Source: Smittium mucronatum
Lineage: Eukaryota > Kickxellomycota > Harpellomycetes > Harpellales > Legeriomycetaceae
NCBI GenBank assembly: GCA_001953115.1
Contig: LSSL01000077.1
Span: 29,713 to 61,413, forward strand
Direction: 5' to 3'
Length of the DNA: 31,701 nt
Position numbers and translations under genes: made by a program. Below are positions 10,850 through 19,833 of this stretch, in pieces. Each line of letters starts with the position of its first letter. Position 1 is the stretch's first letter. The notes beneath the pieces were generated by a model, which did no database searches, was not told the origin of the DNA, and was given only the letters and a program-made list of their open reading frames with translations.

Positions 10850-11837
10850 GCCTTTTCCTACATGAAGTTGATCTTGCTCGCTTATTTCTTAACCCTAACT
10901 ATAGCCTTAGTTGTGAAGTCTTCGCTTACTATGACCTCCTCTTTTTTATATTTCTTATTGGAACCAACTTCTGATATATCTGCTTACCTCTTATATGCAA
11001 AAAATTCCTGAATCTGTTTTCCTCTAAAAATATGGTGTTTACTTTTTTACTGTTCCCATAATACTTCTGTCTACACTGGTGTTCTACGTGACCCCCCATA
11101 TTGCAATAATTGCAATTCGGAACTGGTCGATACTGCGCTTCTGGTTTCGCTGTTATTTTAATATCTTCTCAATTCCAGCAGGTTCAGATCCATTTTTTCG
11201 AATTTTTTAATTGGTGTTTCCCAAATACCCGAATCTTCCTTTGGTTTATATATATGTATTTTTGTCTATATTTTAATCGCGTTATGGTTTTCTGTTGTTG
11301 GAATCTCCACTTTTACTCTCTGTTCGATGTTTTTAATATCCATACTTCCTATACTAATAATCTTTTTACATTGCTCCACGTATTCACTAAGTTTTTCACT
11401 ATGATCTTGTGGTATATACGCTCTATTTCGTTTAATAAATTTTTAATTTTCTCCCTATCTGTCTCTAATTTTGCTATTATGAATATCCTATTGAGTTTAG
11501 CTGTTAGCTCTAACACTATAGTTTTCTCTATTTCCAAGATCACAAGTTTTTGGCACTCTTGTATTTCTTTTTTTTTATTGGAAAATTTCTTACTGAATTT
11601 TTTTTAAACTCCCTTCCCCCAATTCATTTATTCCGCAATATATCCCTATATATATGATCTTTCCCAGCCCTCAAGGTGTACTTTGGCTATTTCTACGAAC
11701 TTTGACTCCTCTCATACTTTGTTTTTGTAATATATCTCAAATTTCTTTATCCATCTGTCTGCGTCTTCATCCGTCTTCCACCAAAAAATCCCGGGCTCCA
11801 ATAGTTTTAAGTTTTCCAAGTTTTTTACCGACGTCAT
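10850..11837 (-). pseudogene. Degenerate gag of gypsy-A with intact zinc knuckle
   Basis: Read from an ATG at 11837 the minus strand stays mostly in one frame. The N-terminus is MTSVKNLENLKLLEPGIFWW, followed by DADRWIKKFEIYY, typical of gag near its start. A helical charged segment is encoded at 11543-11349. A perfect CX2CX4HX4C zinc knuckle, CNYCNMGGHVEHQC, lies at about 11114-11073 in the same frame. Several in-frame stops interrupt it, the first about 40 codons in. Gag would form the particle and its knuckle would bind the element RNA. This copy cannot make a full-length protein without readthrough. Confidence 0.85.
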
Positions 11838-11878
11838 TGTAATTGTGCTTACTTATTTTGCTATTTCCTTTTTTCATA

Positions 11879-11890
11879 GCGGGAGCGCCA
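11879..11890 (-). other. Putative tRNA primer-binding site of gypsy-A
   Basis: Two bases inside the 5' LTR, the minus strand reads TGGCGCTCCCGC. It begins TGG, as required to pair with a tRNA 3' CCA end, and is much more GC-rich than its surroundings. The tRNA it would match is not identified. Confidence 0.65.
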
Positions 11891-11892
11891 AC

Positions 11893-12237
11893 TGTTGTGC
11901 TCCGTCCACCTAATGTACTATTTTAGATATTTAAATAAGCGCGGTTGCGCTTTTAAACAAGGTAATCTGATCTAGTTTTCCCTTCCTTTATTTAAAAGGA
12001 ATTTGCAAGCCTATTTATACTTTTACAGACTTAATTTTTTATGTAAAAGACTATAATATGATAATAATATAGTGTAATAATAAATTGTGTAATGTTTGAA
12101 TAGAATTGCCTCGTTTTTTAATAATGTGTATCACTCTGTGGATGGAATTAATTGTTTGTCAATTAATATTTGTTCTAGCCATGGGGACTATGCTAATCAG
12201 CATTCATATTTTAGCCCCTGGTGATTTGCTCATAACA
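11893..12237 (-). repeat. 5' LTR of gypsy-A (345 bp)
   Basis: In plus orientation it starts TGTTGTGCTCC and ends CATAACA. It is the uninterrupted partner of 5396-5590 plus 7412-7546 and gives the empty-site sequence for the mariner insertion. Differences from the partner include many transversions and small indels, not just C-to-T changes. Confidence 0.92.
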
Positions 12238-12241
12238 ATAA
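12238..12241. repeat. Right 4-bp target duplication (ATAA) of gypsy-A
   Basis: Matches 5392-5395 at the opposite LTR edge. Confidence 0.6.
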
Positions 12242-12815
12242 AGAAGTTGGGTAGATGTGACCAATTCTCCCTGAAAATAAGCAGCAAATTTCATTTAGCT
12301 CTACACTTGAATATAAAAAATTCCATTGGTTTACTCAAGACTAGATATATATCCAATAAATCGTGATGACTTTGCTATATAGAAATATTATTCGTCAACT
12401 AACAAACAGCCCCTTCCGTTTCTAGAAGAATTACATATGTATATTTGAGCGATATCTGTAGGTGTTGGACTATTTGCCAAGAGAATTCGTTTGGACAATT
12501 TAGTGGTTTATTGGTTCACTGCTACACTAAATTGGTATCTGATAAAAGAACAGCAGCTGATATGCCATTTCACCATAATGTTTATTTGCTAGGGCTCCTG
12601 TGATCAATAAACTCGAGCATTGGCCACATATTAAAAATTCGAGGTTGCTGAATAAAGAGCCGGATTATCTACTCGCCCAGTAGCTTTTACGGATTAATAA
12701 TCAAATCGCATCAATTTTTCAACTACGAAATAGAAAAATGGAGGTTGTATATCAAGGATAAACAGTCCATTTTTAGAATCAAATTTACACGATAAAGACA
12801 TTTAATAATTCAATT
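12242..12815. other. Intergenic region upstream of the HscB/Jac1 gene
   Basis: No supported gene or repeat. It must contain the promoter of the downstream gene, because the gypsy-A LTR ends only about 580 bp before the start codon. No clear TATA-type element can be singled out in such AT-rich sequence. Confidence 0.5.
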
Positions 12816-14008
12816 ATGCTTTACAAAGGTGCATCAAGAGTATTAAGTCGTTTACCTCGATTGGCCGAACTAACGAGACCAAAAAAGATAGAACTGAACA
12901 CAAAGCTTCAATCAATATCGATCCGGAGTCTACACAGCGTCAATTCTAATTCTGGTGCAACTGAAAAAATCCCAGGGATCGATTATAGCGTAGACAAAAA
13001 TAAATGTCTCCATGATTCCAAAGCCCCATGTAATGATGACTTGAGGCGCTGTTGGTTATGCAAAAACAAACATGAGAAAACAAATTTGTTCTGTGAGAAT
13101 TCAAACTGTCAGGTAATTCAACCAATAGATTCCAGCAACAATTATTTTGATGTTCTAGCAGGGTAAGTATAAACTTCTTTTAAACCCGAGATTTAACATT
13201 GTAAAAATTCTTGCAAAATTTTTCCGCTGTAGAATTTTCGTTTTTTTCCTATGATTTTTCTTATTTTCGTATCTTATTCTTTTAATGTTCTGAACAACTA
13301 ATTATGTTTTTAGCTCTGAAAAAACTTTTGATTTGGATGTCTCTAAAATCCGAAAGAAGTTCATTAGTCTTCAGCGTAATGCCCATCCTGATAATAATAC
13401 ACTGCAAGACATGGTATGTTGATTTTGTTGGTTTTTTCGGTAGATCACATCTTATTTAAATAAGTTTTTCATCCATTTTATCTTTTCAATAAAAGTCTAC
13501 TATATCCTGCTTTCCGACTAACATCTGCTTTTTCTGTTTTTTAAATATATTGGTAAAATAAAGGGCATCAAGGATATGGCCCAAATACAGTCTGTGTGGT
13601 TAAATAAAGCCTACGAAACATTAAAGAAACCCCTCCTTCGAGCTAAATATTTGGTATAAATATACTTATTTCAGTTATTTAGACTATTTTTAATTTTTAT
13701 ATTTTTCTTCCTAGCTTGGACTTTCTGGATTATCAATCAATGAAGGTGATTCAATATCTGATCCAGAGTTCCTGATGATTGTGATGGAAACTCGCGAGAA
13801 ATTGGATGAAATCAATTCAGAGGACGAAGCGAGAAAGATCAGAAATGATAATTTGAAAAATATCGAGCTTAAAATTGCTGAAATATCCTCTGCATTCAGG
13901 GCCAACAATCTGGAGTTGGCCAAAAAGAATACTATCGAACTACAATATCTTAGTCGGATAGATGATGCGCTAGAAACTTGGTCTAGTGATCATAAGATCT
14001 TTTTTTAA
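12816..14008 (+). CDS. Mitochondrial Fe-S co-chaperone HscB/Jac1 (J-protein), four exons
   Basis: J-domain co-chaperone that, in the HscB/Jac1 family, recruits the Fe-S scaffold Isu to mitochondrial Hsp70 for cluster transfer. Proposed exons are 12816-13162, 13314-13413, 13564-13653 and 13715-14008, giving a 276-residue protein. The introns are 151, 150 and 61 bp, all GT-AG, and a CTAAC-like branch site lies in intron 2. The first ~40 residues are Arg/Ser-rich without acidic clusters, like a mitochondrial presequence. A tetracysteine motif (Cys79, 82, 93, 98; CWLC ... CENSNC) precedes NYFDVLAG. The J-domain HPD is at 140-142. INKAYETLKKP-like sequence (here LNKAYETLKKP) and RAKYLLGLSG match the family. 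Exon 4 encodes the helical C-terminal Isu-binding-type domain. The second Cys pair is CX4C rather than the usual CX2C. The upstream neighbour is a retroelement; the downstream one is convergent. Confidence 0.9.
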
Positions 14009-14024
14009 TTTTTGATCATTGATG

Positions 14025-14030
14025 AATAAA
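14025..14030 (+). promoter_or_regulatory. Possible polyadenylation signal AATAAA
   Basis: AATAAA begins 17 bases after the HscB/Jac1 stop codon, a usual position. In AT-rich DNA this hexamer can arise by chance. Confidence 0.4.
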
Positions 14031-14301
14031 GGAATTTTTCAATATTTGCTTTTTTTATTATTTTTATTAAAATCTTGAAAGTTGAGCAAGACTGAAATAA
14101 TCACATAAGCCGCATCAATTCTAATCCAGAAAAGCTTTAAAGAATTTGAAATGGATTATATTTCACATTAATGATAATAAGATACTTGAACAAAGAATCA
14201 ACTAAATATCTCCACCTAACATTAACATCTTTCACTTGAATATTAAGATATCTATTTGAGAGCCAATTAGTATAAAAAAGCTGAACTTTTTAGTGATATT
14301 T

Positions 14302-15228
14302 TTAAATTATTTCAGTGAGAGATTTCATTTCTGGGCTCAATTCCATATCTAAATGAGCAAAATATGACACGCCCTTACGTCCCTGGCTGAATCTCTTTAA
14401 ACCAATATTCTTGAGTTTCAAGACGGATTCTATTTCGGAAAGTTCATCGCTACTGAGTTCAGTGTCTGAATTGGCAATCCAGGTTCTGAGAGGTGTATCA
14501 GCTATGGGACTTAAGGTATTGAGTCTAACTGCTACAACACGATCTCTTCCAATGAAATCAAGCGTTCCGAAAAGTAAAATTAAAGATTTTTGCAGCTGAG
14601 TTTGTGTTCTTTTGATCTGATCCAAATTGCTACCAGATTTTGTTTCTGAAGTTTGTTCGGATACTTCGGGATTCAAAGACGATAAAGAATCCAAGTCCCG
14701 CTGATTCAATAGATTTATATCAGTGACGTAGCTTTTAAAGGCCCAATTTACAAAGGCGCTCGAAGAACCGATTAATGCCGTTACGGTGGTAATTAGACCG
14801 ATTCGGACAACCAGAGAAAGGGAGCTTTCGACACCAAAAATACCAAGGAACCAAGGAGCAGAAGCGCCAACAACAATAATTGATGAAGTGGAAGTAAGAT
14901 TTAATATTTTTACGACTTTTGTAAGCGGACCCTTGTATATTTGCAGATCTCTGGGAGATTCATTACCTCCAAATGACTTCTCAGAAGTTTCTAATTTATT
15001 AGAGGAGCTTTTGAAAGAATCCGCGCTAAATAGTTTGGAACTTGGGATTAAAAATATTTTTGGTTGAAAATACTTTAATGAAGATTTGAGTAAAGAGCCA
15101 GAAACTGGACGTGCAGATAGTGTATGTGAATTGATTCTCGAGTGATTCAATTTGCTGAAGGATCTATAGAGCTTGGGCAGATTCTTGCTTAAGGGGAACA
15201 TCGGACTCATAATCTGACCAGCTAACAT
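14302..15228 (-). CDS. Probable TMEM70-family mitochondrial membrane protein
   Basis: 308 residues, no intron. The first ~65 residues are rich in Ser, Lys and Arg (for example KLYRSFSKLNHSR), resembling a mitochondrial presequence. The core has IYKGPLTKVVKIL (97-109), a hydrophobic segment at about 113-132, a second at about 138-158, then SAFVNWAFKSYVTDI (157-171). This arrangement (Y-x-GPL, hairpin of two membrane helices, then a K-x-YV block) fits the TMEM70/TMEM186-like family, whose characterised members assist assembly of ATP synthase or complex I in the inner membrane. A soluble charged C-terminal half (180-308) follows. The gene is convergent with HscB/Jac1, 293 bp between stops. The family call is from pattern recognition only; an unrelated mitochondrial two-helix protein remains possible. 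Confidence 0.6.
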   Translation of the reverse strand: MLAGQIMSPMFPLSKNLPKLYRSFSKLNHSRINSHTLSARPVSGSLLKSSLKYFQPKIFLIPSSKLFSADSFKSSSNKLETSEKSFGGNESPRDLQIYKGPLTKVVKILNLTSTSSIIVVGASAPWFLGIFGVESSLSLVVRIGLITTVTALIGSSSAFVNWAFKSYVTDINLLNQRDLDSLSSLNPEVSEQTSETKSGSNLDQIKRTQTQLQKSLILLFGTLDFIGRDRVVAVRLNTLSPIADTPLRTWIANSDTELSSDELSEIESVLKLKNIGLKRFSQGRKGVSYFAHLDMELSPEMKSLTEII

Positions 15229-15635
15229 TTTGATTTTTCTCGTATTTTTTCTAAGGATCGAATATTTAGAAAAACATTTTCTCTCAGAATTGATCTATAC
15301 TAGGCTTGTAAAATATACCGTTAAAAATTTCGCCCAATGATACGAAATTATGAACTTTACGATTTATACATAATCAGTGGATAGTTATCAATTTTGGTTA
15401 ATTCAAAAACTAAGTCATGGAAGTATAGTTTTATAAACTAGCCAAATCCACATTAACCATCATCTCTTGAAAATAATTTTAATACTACTGTTATGGAAAC
15501 TCGTCCCTTAATTCTAATTAATGATTGAAAATATATTTAGGTACAAAGAGGTTTTTATATTTAATTTATAAAGGATATTCTATTATATTCTAAAAAGTTT
15601 TTAAAGGTAAAGCAACACAAGCCATAATCCGCTGC
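15229..15635. other. Intergenic region between the TMEM70-like gene start and the first transporter's end
   Basis: No gene or repeat seen. Both neighbours are on the minus strand, so it contains the promoter of the TMEM70-like gene and the 3' end of the transporter gene. Confidence 0.5.
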
Positions 15636-17219
15636 TTAAAGCACAAACTCTTCAGATATTTGCCCAAAATTCTTTTCTTTGGTTTCTGGAAGGTAGTAGT
15701 AAAAGAAATAGCCGAAAAAGGCCAAAGACGCCATAAATAGACAAAAAACATAGTCTCCGAAAAGTTTTTGAAGAGGGAAAAAAGTCGACCCAACAATGAA
15801 AACAAAAATCCAATTTACGGCGATTGATATGGAGTTCCCTACTGCCATAGCTTTGGTGTCGAAAATCTCAGTTGTGAGCAAAAATGGCAGCGTACCCAGA
15901 CCCGGAGCAAAAGACATAATTGCGAGAAATATTGATATAGCGGACATATAGTTGAATTTGTAAATTAAAGACATTGCTAATAGTCCCAAACTTATAAACA
16001 TTGATATCATTGACGAAAAAAGTAGTTTTCTTCGACCGATCTTATCAATAATTATAGCTGTCAGAATAGTGAAGATAAAATAAATTAAACCGACCAGAAG
16101 TGTTAGCATAGAGCTTGTGGATTTTGTAAAAGTCTTGTTGAGAATTGTACTGGAAAAGAAAATAACAACATTTATTCCAGACAGTTGTTGGCACATTCGC
16201 AAAAAGAATGCTAAAATAACAGGTTGGCGATACTCTCTGACTCCAAAGATCGAAATGAGGTTAAGTTTATGTTCAGCTTCATCAACTTTTTGATAATACT
16301 CGTTTTGCTCAACGTCGCTGGACAGGTACGAATTCGTTTCGCTTTCGTTTTTTTCTATCCTTGCTTTCTCGCACTCTTGTTTCCAGGAGCGAATTTCTTC
16401 ATCAATATTACACGTGCCTCTCAATTTGCGTAGAGAAATTTTTGATTGTCTCTCTTTATTGTTTTCATACAGATATCTAGGACTTTCAACAACATATAAT
16501 AATAGGATAGCGCTAAGAAGGCTCATGCATATTCCAGCGCCCAAAACTATTCTCCATCTATGACCTATGTTTAAAAAGTGACCCATGACTTGCGAAATAA
16601 AAGTGCCCAAAGTTAAACCCAAAGCGTTAAACGTATTCAAAACCCCTCTGGACTCAATTGGAGCTATTTCAGTCAAGTACATCGGAACTATCACAAAGCC
16701 AATTCCAGCACCAATCCCAGAGAAAAACCTTCCCAATACTAGCATAAGGGGCGAGTAAGCGAATGCTTCTATTATTGATCCAATGATTAAAATGATGCTA
16801 TTTATGATTAAGGAGTTTTTTCTTCCGTATGAATCAGCCAACTTGCTGGAGAACATGGTGCCCATAAGCCCTCCAATAGCCAGAACAGAAGTCACAAATC
16901 CAAAATAAACCTCAGACATTGGAAGGCATAATGGCAGCCCAAATATGACTCCGTTAATTCTTTCCAAATTACAGTTCATAATAGAGTCTTTGGGATTATT
17001 TAGCTCTGCCAGCTTATATCCAGCCATGAACGAAGTTAAGGAAGCGATCAGTCCACAAAGGACACAAAACCTCGTAAGTTTTGATTTTTTTTGCGAGACA
17101 TAGCTTCCAGACGGATTAAATCTTTGACATTCGGGGCCTATTTCTTCCACAGTTAGCTCCGCATTGGAAAGCAATGGAGAAAGCGAAAACTCTTTATCAG
17201 ATTCTACAGCTATATGCAT
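15636..17219 (-). CDS. MFS sugar porter (GLUT-like), copy 1
   Basis: Membrane transporter of the sugar-porter branch of the major facilitator superfamily, expected to carry hexoses by facilitation or H+ symport. The chosen ATG at 17219 gives 527 residues, matching the 529 of its paralogue. The frame stays open to an ATG at 17363 but the extra 48 residues have no counterpart. Visible signatures: GYKLAELNNP in helix 1 (GLUTs have GY-x-x-GV-x-N-x-P), DSYGRK (129-134), PMYLTEIAP (179-187), VESPRYL (244-250), QQLSGIN (344-350), IDKIGRRK (391-398) and LPETKEK near the C-terminus (510-516). About 12 hydrophobic helices and an acidic central loop (about 255-320). The usual GP-x-PW of helix 10 reads GTLPF. 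No intron. Substrate cannot be told from sequence. Confidence 0.92.
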   Translation of the reverse strand: MHIAVESDKEFSLSPLLSNAELTVEEIGPECQRFNPSGSYVSQKKSKLTRFCVLCGLIASLTSFMAGYKLAELNNPKDSIMNCNLERINGVIFGLPLCLPMSEVYFGFVTSVLAIGGLMGTMFSSKLADSYGRKNSLIINSIILIIGSIIEAFAYSPLMLVLGRFFSGIGAGIGFVIVPMYLTEIAPIESRGVLNTFNALGLTLGTFISQVMGHFLNIGHRWRIVLGAGICMSLLSAILLLYVVESPRYLYENNKERQSKISLRKLRGTCNIDEEIRSWKQECEKARIEKNESETNSYLSSDVEQNEYYQKVDEAEHKLNLISIFGVREYRQPVILAFFLRMCQQLSGINVVIFFSSTILNKTFTKSTSSMLTLLVGLIYFIFTILTAIIIDKIGRRKLLFSSMISMFISLGLLAMSLIYKFNYMSAISIFLAIMSFAPGLGTLPFLLTTEIFDTKAMAVGNSISIAVNWIFVFIVGSTFFPLQKLFGDYVFCLFMASLAFFGYFFYYYLPETKEKNFGQISEEFVL

Positions 17220-18329
17220 TACAGTAATATGGATTTTAAAAGTAAATTCTTCCTGATCTATCAGTAGTATCCTTGTAATCAGTTGTGTTGATAGATGCAA
17301 GAGGTTTGTTGTTTTTCCAGTTTTAACTCTGACGGATGTTTTTATGGGAAAAACACATCTCATTGATTATGTCATACATACCAGAATTAGTTCGGAATTA
17401 TTCACTAAATTCACAGACCCTGGGCCTAATTTAATGATCGATTCCTTCAAAGAACTAAAAATAATATATGGAGCTCATTTATTGACTGTATACTGATCGG
17501 CCCACCCCAATCACTATCCATTGAGGAAATTAAAGGAATTAATGCAACATGCCTTTACTGATTTTGTATGCCATTTTTTCTCTTTATTTAAGACTATTTT
17601 TCAGCGGATATCGTACCTGTTCAAGTCTTTTCATTGTTTATTGGGTGAATGGTTCGATTGGTTTATTTTAGACCCAATAGAACCATTAAACCATTGAAAA
17701 TCATCATTTGTGCCAATTATTTAATTATATTTTACATCCAGATTTCCTTTGATCTAAACATCAATAAAATTTATCCGAGACTAGAATTTCTCTAGATTAA
17801 ATTTCAGTAATACTCGCCTTTGGAATTCATAAAATAAAATAAAATCGATTCAGCATTTAAATTCTAAATATTATTTTTCTTGAAAGATTAAAATCTAGAA
17901 TTAATAATGGTAAAGCTAGGAAAAATAGTGCAGATTTATTGAATTAAAGCAAAGCTTAGAACATGAAGACCAGGAATTTCATATATACATTTTTTAATGC
18001 CAAAAACTAGTAATGATCTGCGATATTATAAATCCTATAAAATCAAAGTTAAATTTTAAACTCCAGCCAATTTGGCCTAAAAATATCCAGACTGTGACAT
18101 CTACTCAGACTTTTTAGAGTCAAAGAGCTTTATTTTACAATGATAATCAAATAGCTAATCGTATTTAATGTTACCCTAAAGTGATTTTAGTTAGTGGAAA
18201 TTTCAGTTACTAATGATGGCACAATCATGCCCACTGTCATTTTATAAGAGCTGATCCGAAATATACATATATACTCAAATTTAGTTTTATCCCAAAGATG
18301 TAAACTGATACAAAGCTATGAAAACTCAT

Positions 18330-18398
18330 ACAGAATCAATCATTTCATACAAATCAGACAAATGGAACTTATTTATACACAAAAAGTTATATAGGTTA
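18330..18398 (+). repeat. Left core arm of inverted repeat between the transporters
   Basis: Sixty-nine bases inverted-complementary to 19584-19652 with five mismatches, all transitions. Blocks such as CAATCATTTCATACAAATCA and ATGGAACTTATTTATACACA match. Weaker matching extends outward (GATACAAA..ATGAAAAC at about 18308) and inward (AATTTATTGGT at about 18419, to about 18472). Confidence 0.9.
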
Positions 18399-19583
18399 CT
18401 ACAGAAATTTTAAGCTTTAATTTATTGGTCAATTCGAGATTTAAAAACTTTAATTCGATAAATTTAATATTAGCTAGCAAATAGCAAGCTGGTATTCAGG
18501 AAACCTCGCACAGTAATATTTCCGCTCATATTTAGTTAATTTCCCAGATATCTACACAAACTATCTCCGAAATTTTATAAACTTATCAACTTCATCTCAA
18601 GTGAGAAAATCAATTAATCCATGGAGGAACAGTGTTTTTTCAAATATAAACGATCGCAGCATTCCTAAACCTAAAAGCGCAAACAGGAGTGGTAATATTC
18701 GGGATATACTTTTATAGCCATCAAATGCCTATCATATACTCAAATAATAAAAAAGCACTTTTTGATGGCTTGAGCCTTAACTCATAAAAATATACTATTA
18801 ACACAGTATTAGATTTAGCACACCGATGGTTAAATTGTATAATTTTACAAATTTGCTACCACAAATGAATTTTTTTTTTTTGTATCACAGATTTTTAAAT
18901 GAAAAATTTGAATGCACAAAATAATTTTAATTCTTTTAATTTTCAAGAATCTCCTAAAAATATCAATCTAAATAATAAAAAAATATACCTTAAATTTCAT
19001 TTGTGCGCTAAGATCATATTAAAGATGAATTTAAAACTCGATAAGTATCTTAGAATGATGCCAAATATATAATTGTTGGTTATATACTCTTTATATATTA
19101 CATTATCTTGCTTCAAAGGTGGAATGTAAAAAGTGGAAAATTGAACCTCCATTTAAATCAATCTCGATAATTCCTAGAAGCCTCGGAATCATTGATAGTT
19201 TCTCTTTTCAGCATTTTTTCTTTTGGACACCTTTTACTAAAAACAATAAAGTTGGTCATTTATAAACACTTTTTTTAATTGGAAGTGGGAATGTATTTAA
19301 TTAAATTTCAAAAATTATTAGCAATTGTAATCGAAAAGCACTTAAATTCAAAAATATTATAAGATTTTAAATAGGTATCCAAAAAGTATTATTCAATACA
19401 GCTCCATAATGTTAAATATAAAACATAAAATCATTTGTTTTACCAGTTATACTATAATTTTTACTTTTTGGGCCTAAATAATTATGTCCTTATGAACTAC
19501 ATGTAGGATAACTAGATAGCTTATCAAATAGAATTTTTTAAATTACTAACTAACCAATAAATTTTAGCTTGGTATTAATGTGC

Positions 19584-19652
19584 TAATCTACATAACTTTT
19601 TGTGTATAAATAAGTTCCATTTGTTTGATTTGTATGAAATGATTGGTTTTGT
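19584..19652 (-). repeat. Right core arm of inverted repeat between the transporters
   Basis: Inverted partner of 18330-18398. It lies about 180 bp beyond the stop codon of transporter copy 2, so it could fall within that transcript's 3' UTR or just past it. The two arms could be ends of a decayed non-autonomous DNA transposon; no clear target duplication was found. Confidence 0.9.
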
Positions 19653-19833
19653 ATAAATTACACAATTTTGAATGGGTTTTCATAATTTTGTATCATTTTA
19701 ATTGCTAGTCATTAATTAACTCCAGCCTGCCCACTCATTTTTCATCCAATTAGTTTACACTTATTTTATAAAGAACGAATTTCGATGGATCATTGGCTAA
19801 AAATTAAGGTGAAAAAAGGTAAAATATCCTAGT

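Larger units (their letters stand above)
5396..12237 (-). mobile_element. Ty3/gypsy LTR retrotransposon (gypsy-A), decayed, with nested insertion
   Basis: A complete but decayed element on the minus strand: 5' LTR (11893-12237), primer-binding site, gag, protease, RT, RNase H, integrase, and 3' LTR (5396-5590 plus 7412-7546). The 3' LTR is interrupted by a Tc1/mariner element at 5591-7409. Without that insert and its extra TA, the element is about 5.0 kb, normal for the family. Flanking ATAA duplications are present. Both LTRs begin TGT in plus orientation and are clearly alignable, with many substitutions and small indels, so the insertion is old. No chromodomain was recognised. Confidence 0.9.
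17220..19833. other. 2.6-kb intergenic region between the paralogous transporters
   Basis: No supported coding sequence on either strand. It must hold the promoter of copy 1 and the 3' end of copy 2. The one clear structure is a long inverted repeat with arms at about 18308-18472 and 19527-19695. The sequence between the arms (about 1.05 kb) shows no transposase-like frame. Confidence 0.6.

Noticed and set aside
11110..11607. 165-codon plus-strand open frame with hydrophobic content
   Set aside because: It is the complement of the gypsy-A gag, whose zinc knuckle and charged helix are read on the minus strand. Hydrophobicity follows from the AT-rich complement.
5396..12237. Repeat-induced point mutation (RIP) as the cause of decay
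   Set aside because: Differences between the two LTRs include many transversions and small indels, not a strong excess of C-to-T/G-to-A changes; ordinary drift explains them. A RIP index calculation would settle it.
14786..15067. 93-codon plus-strand open frame
   Set aside because: Antisense shadow of the TMEM70-like gene.
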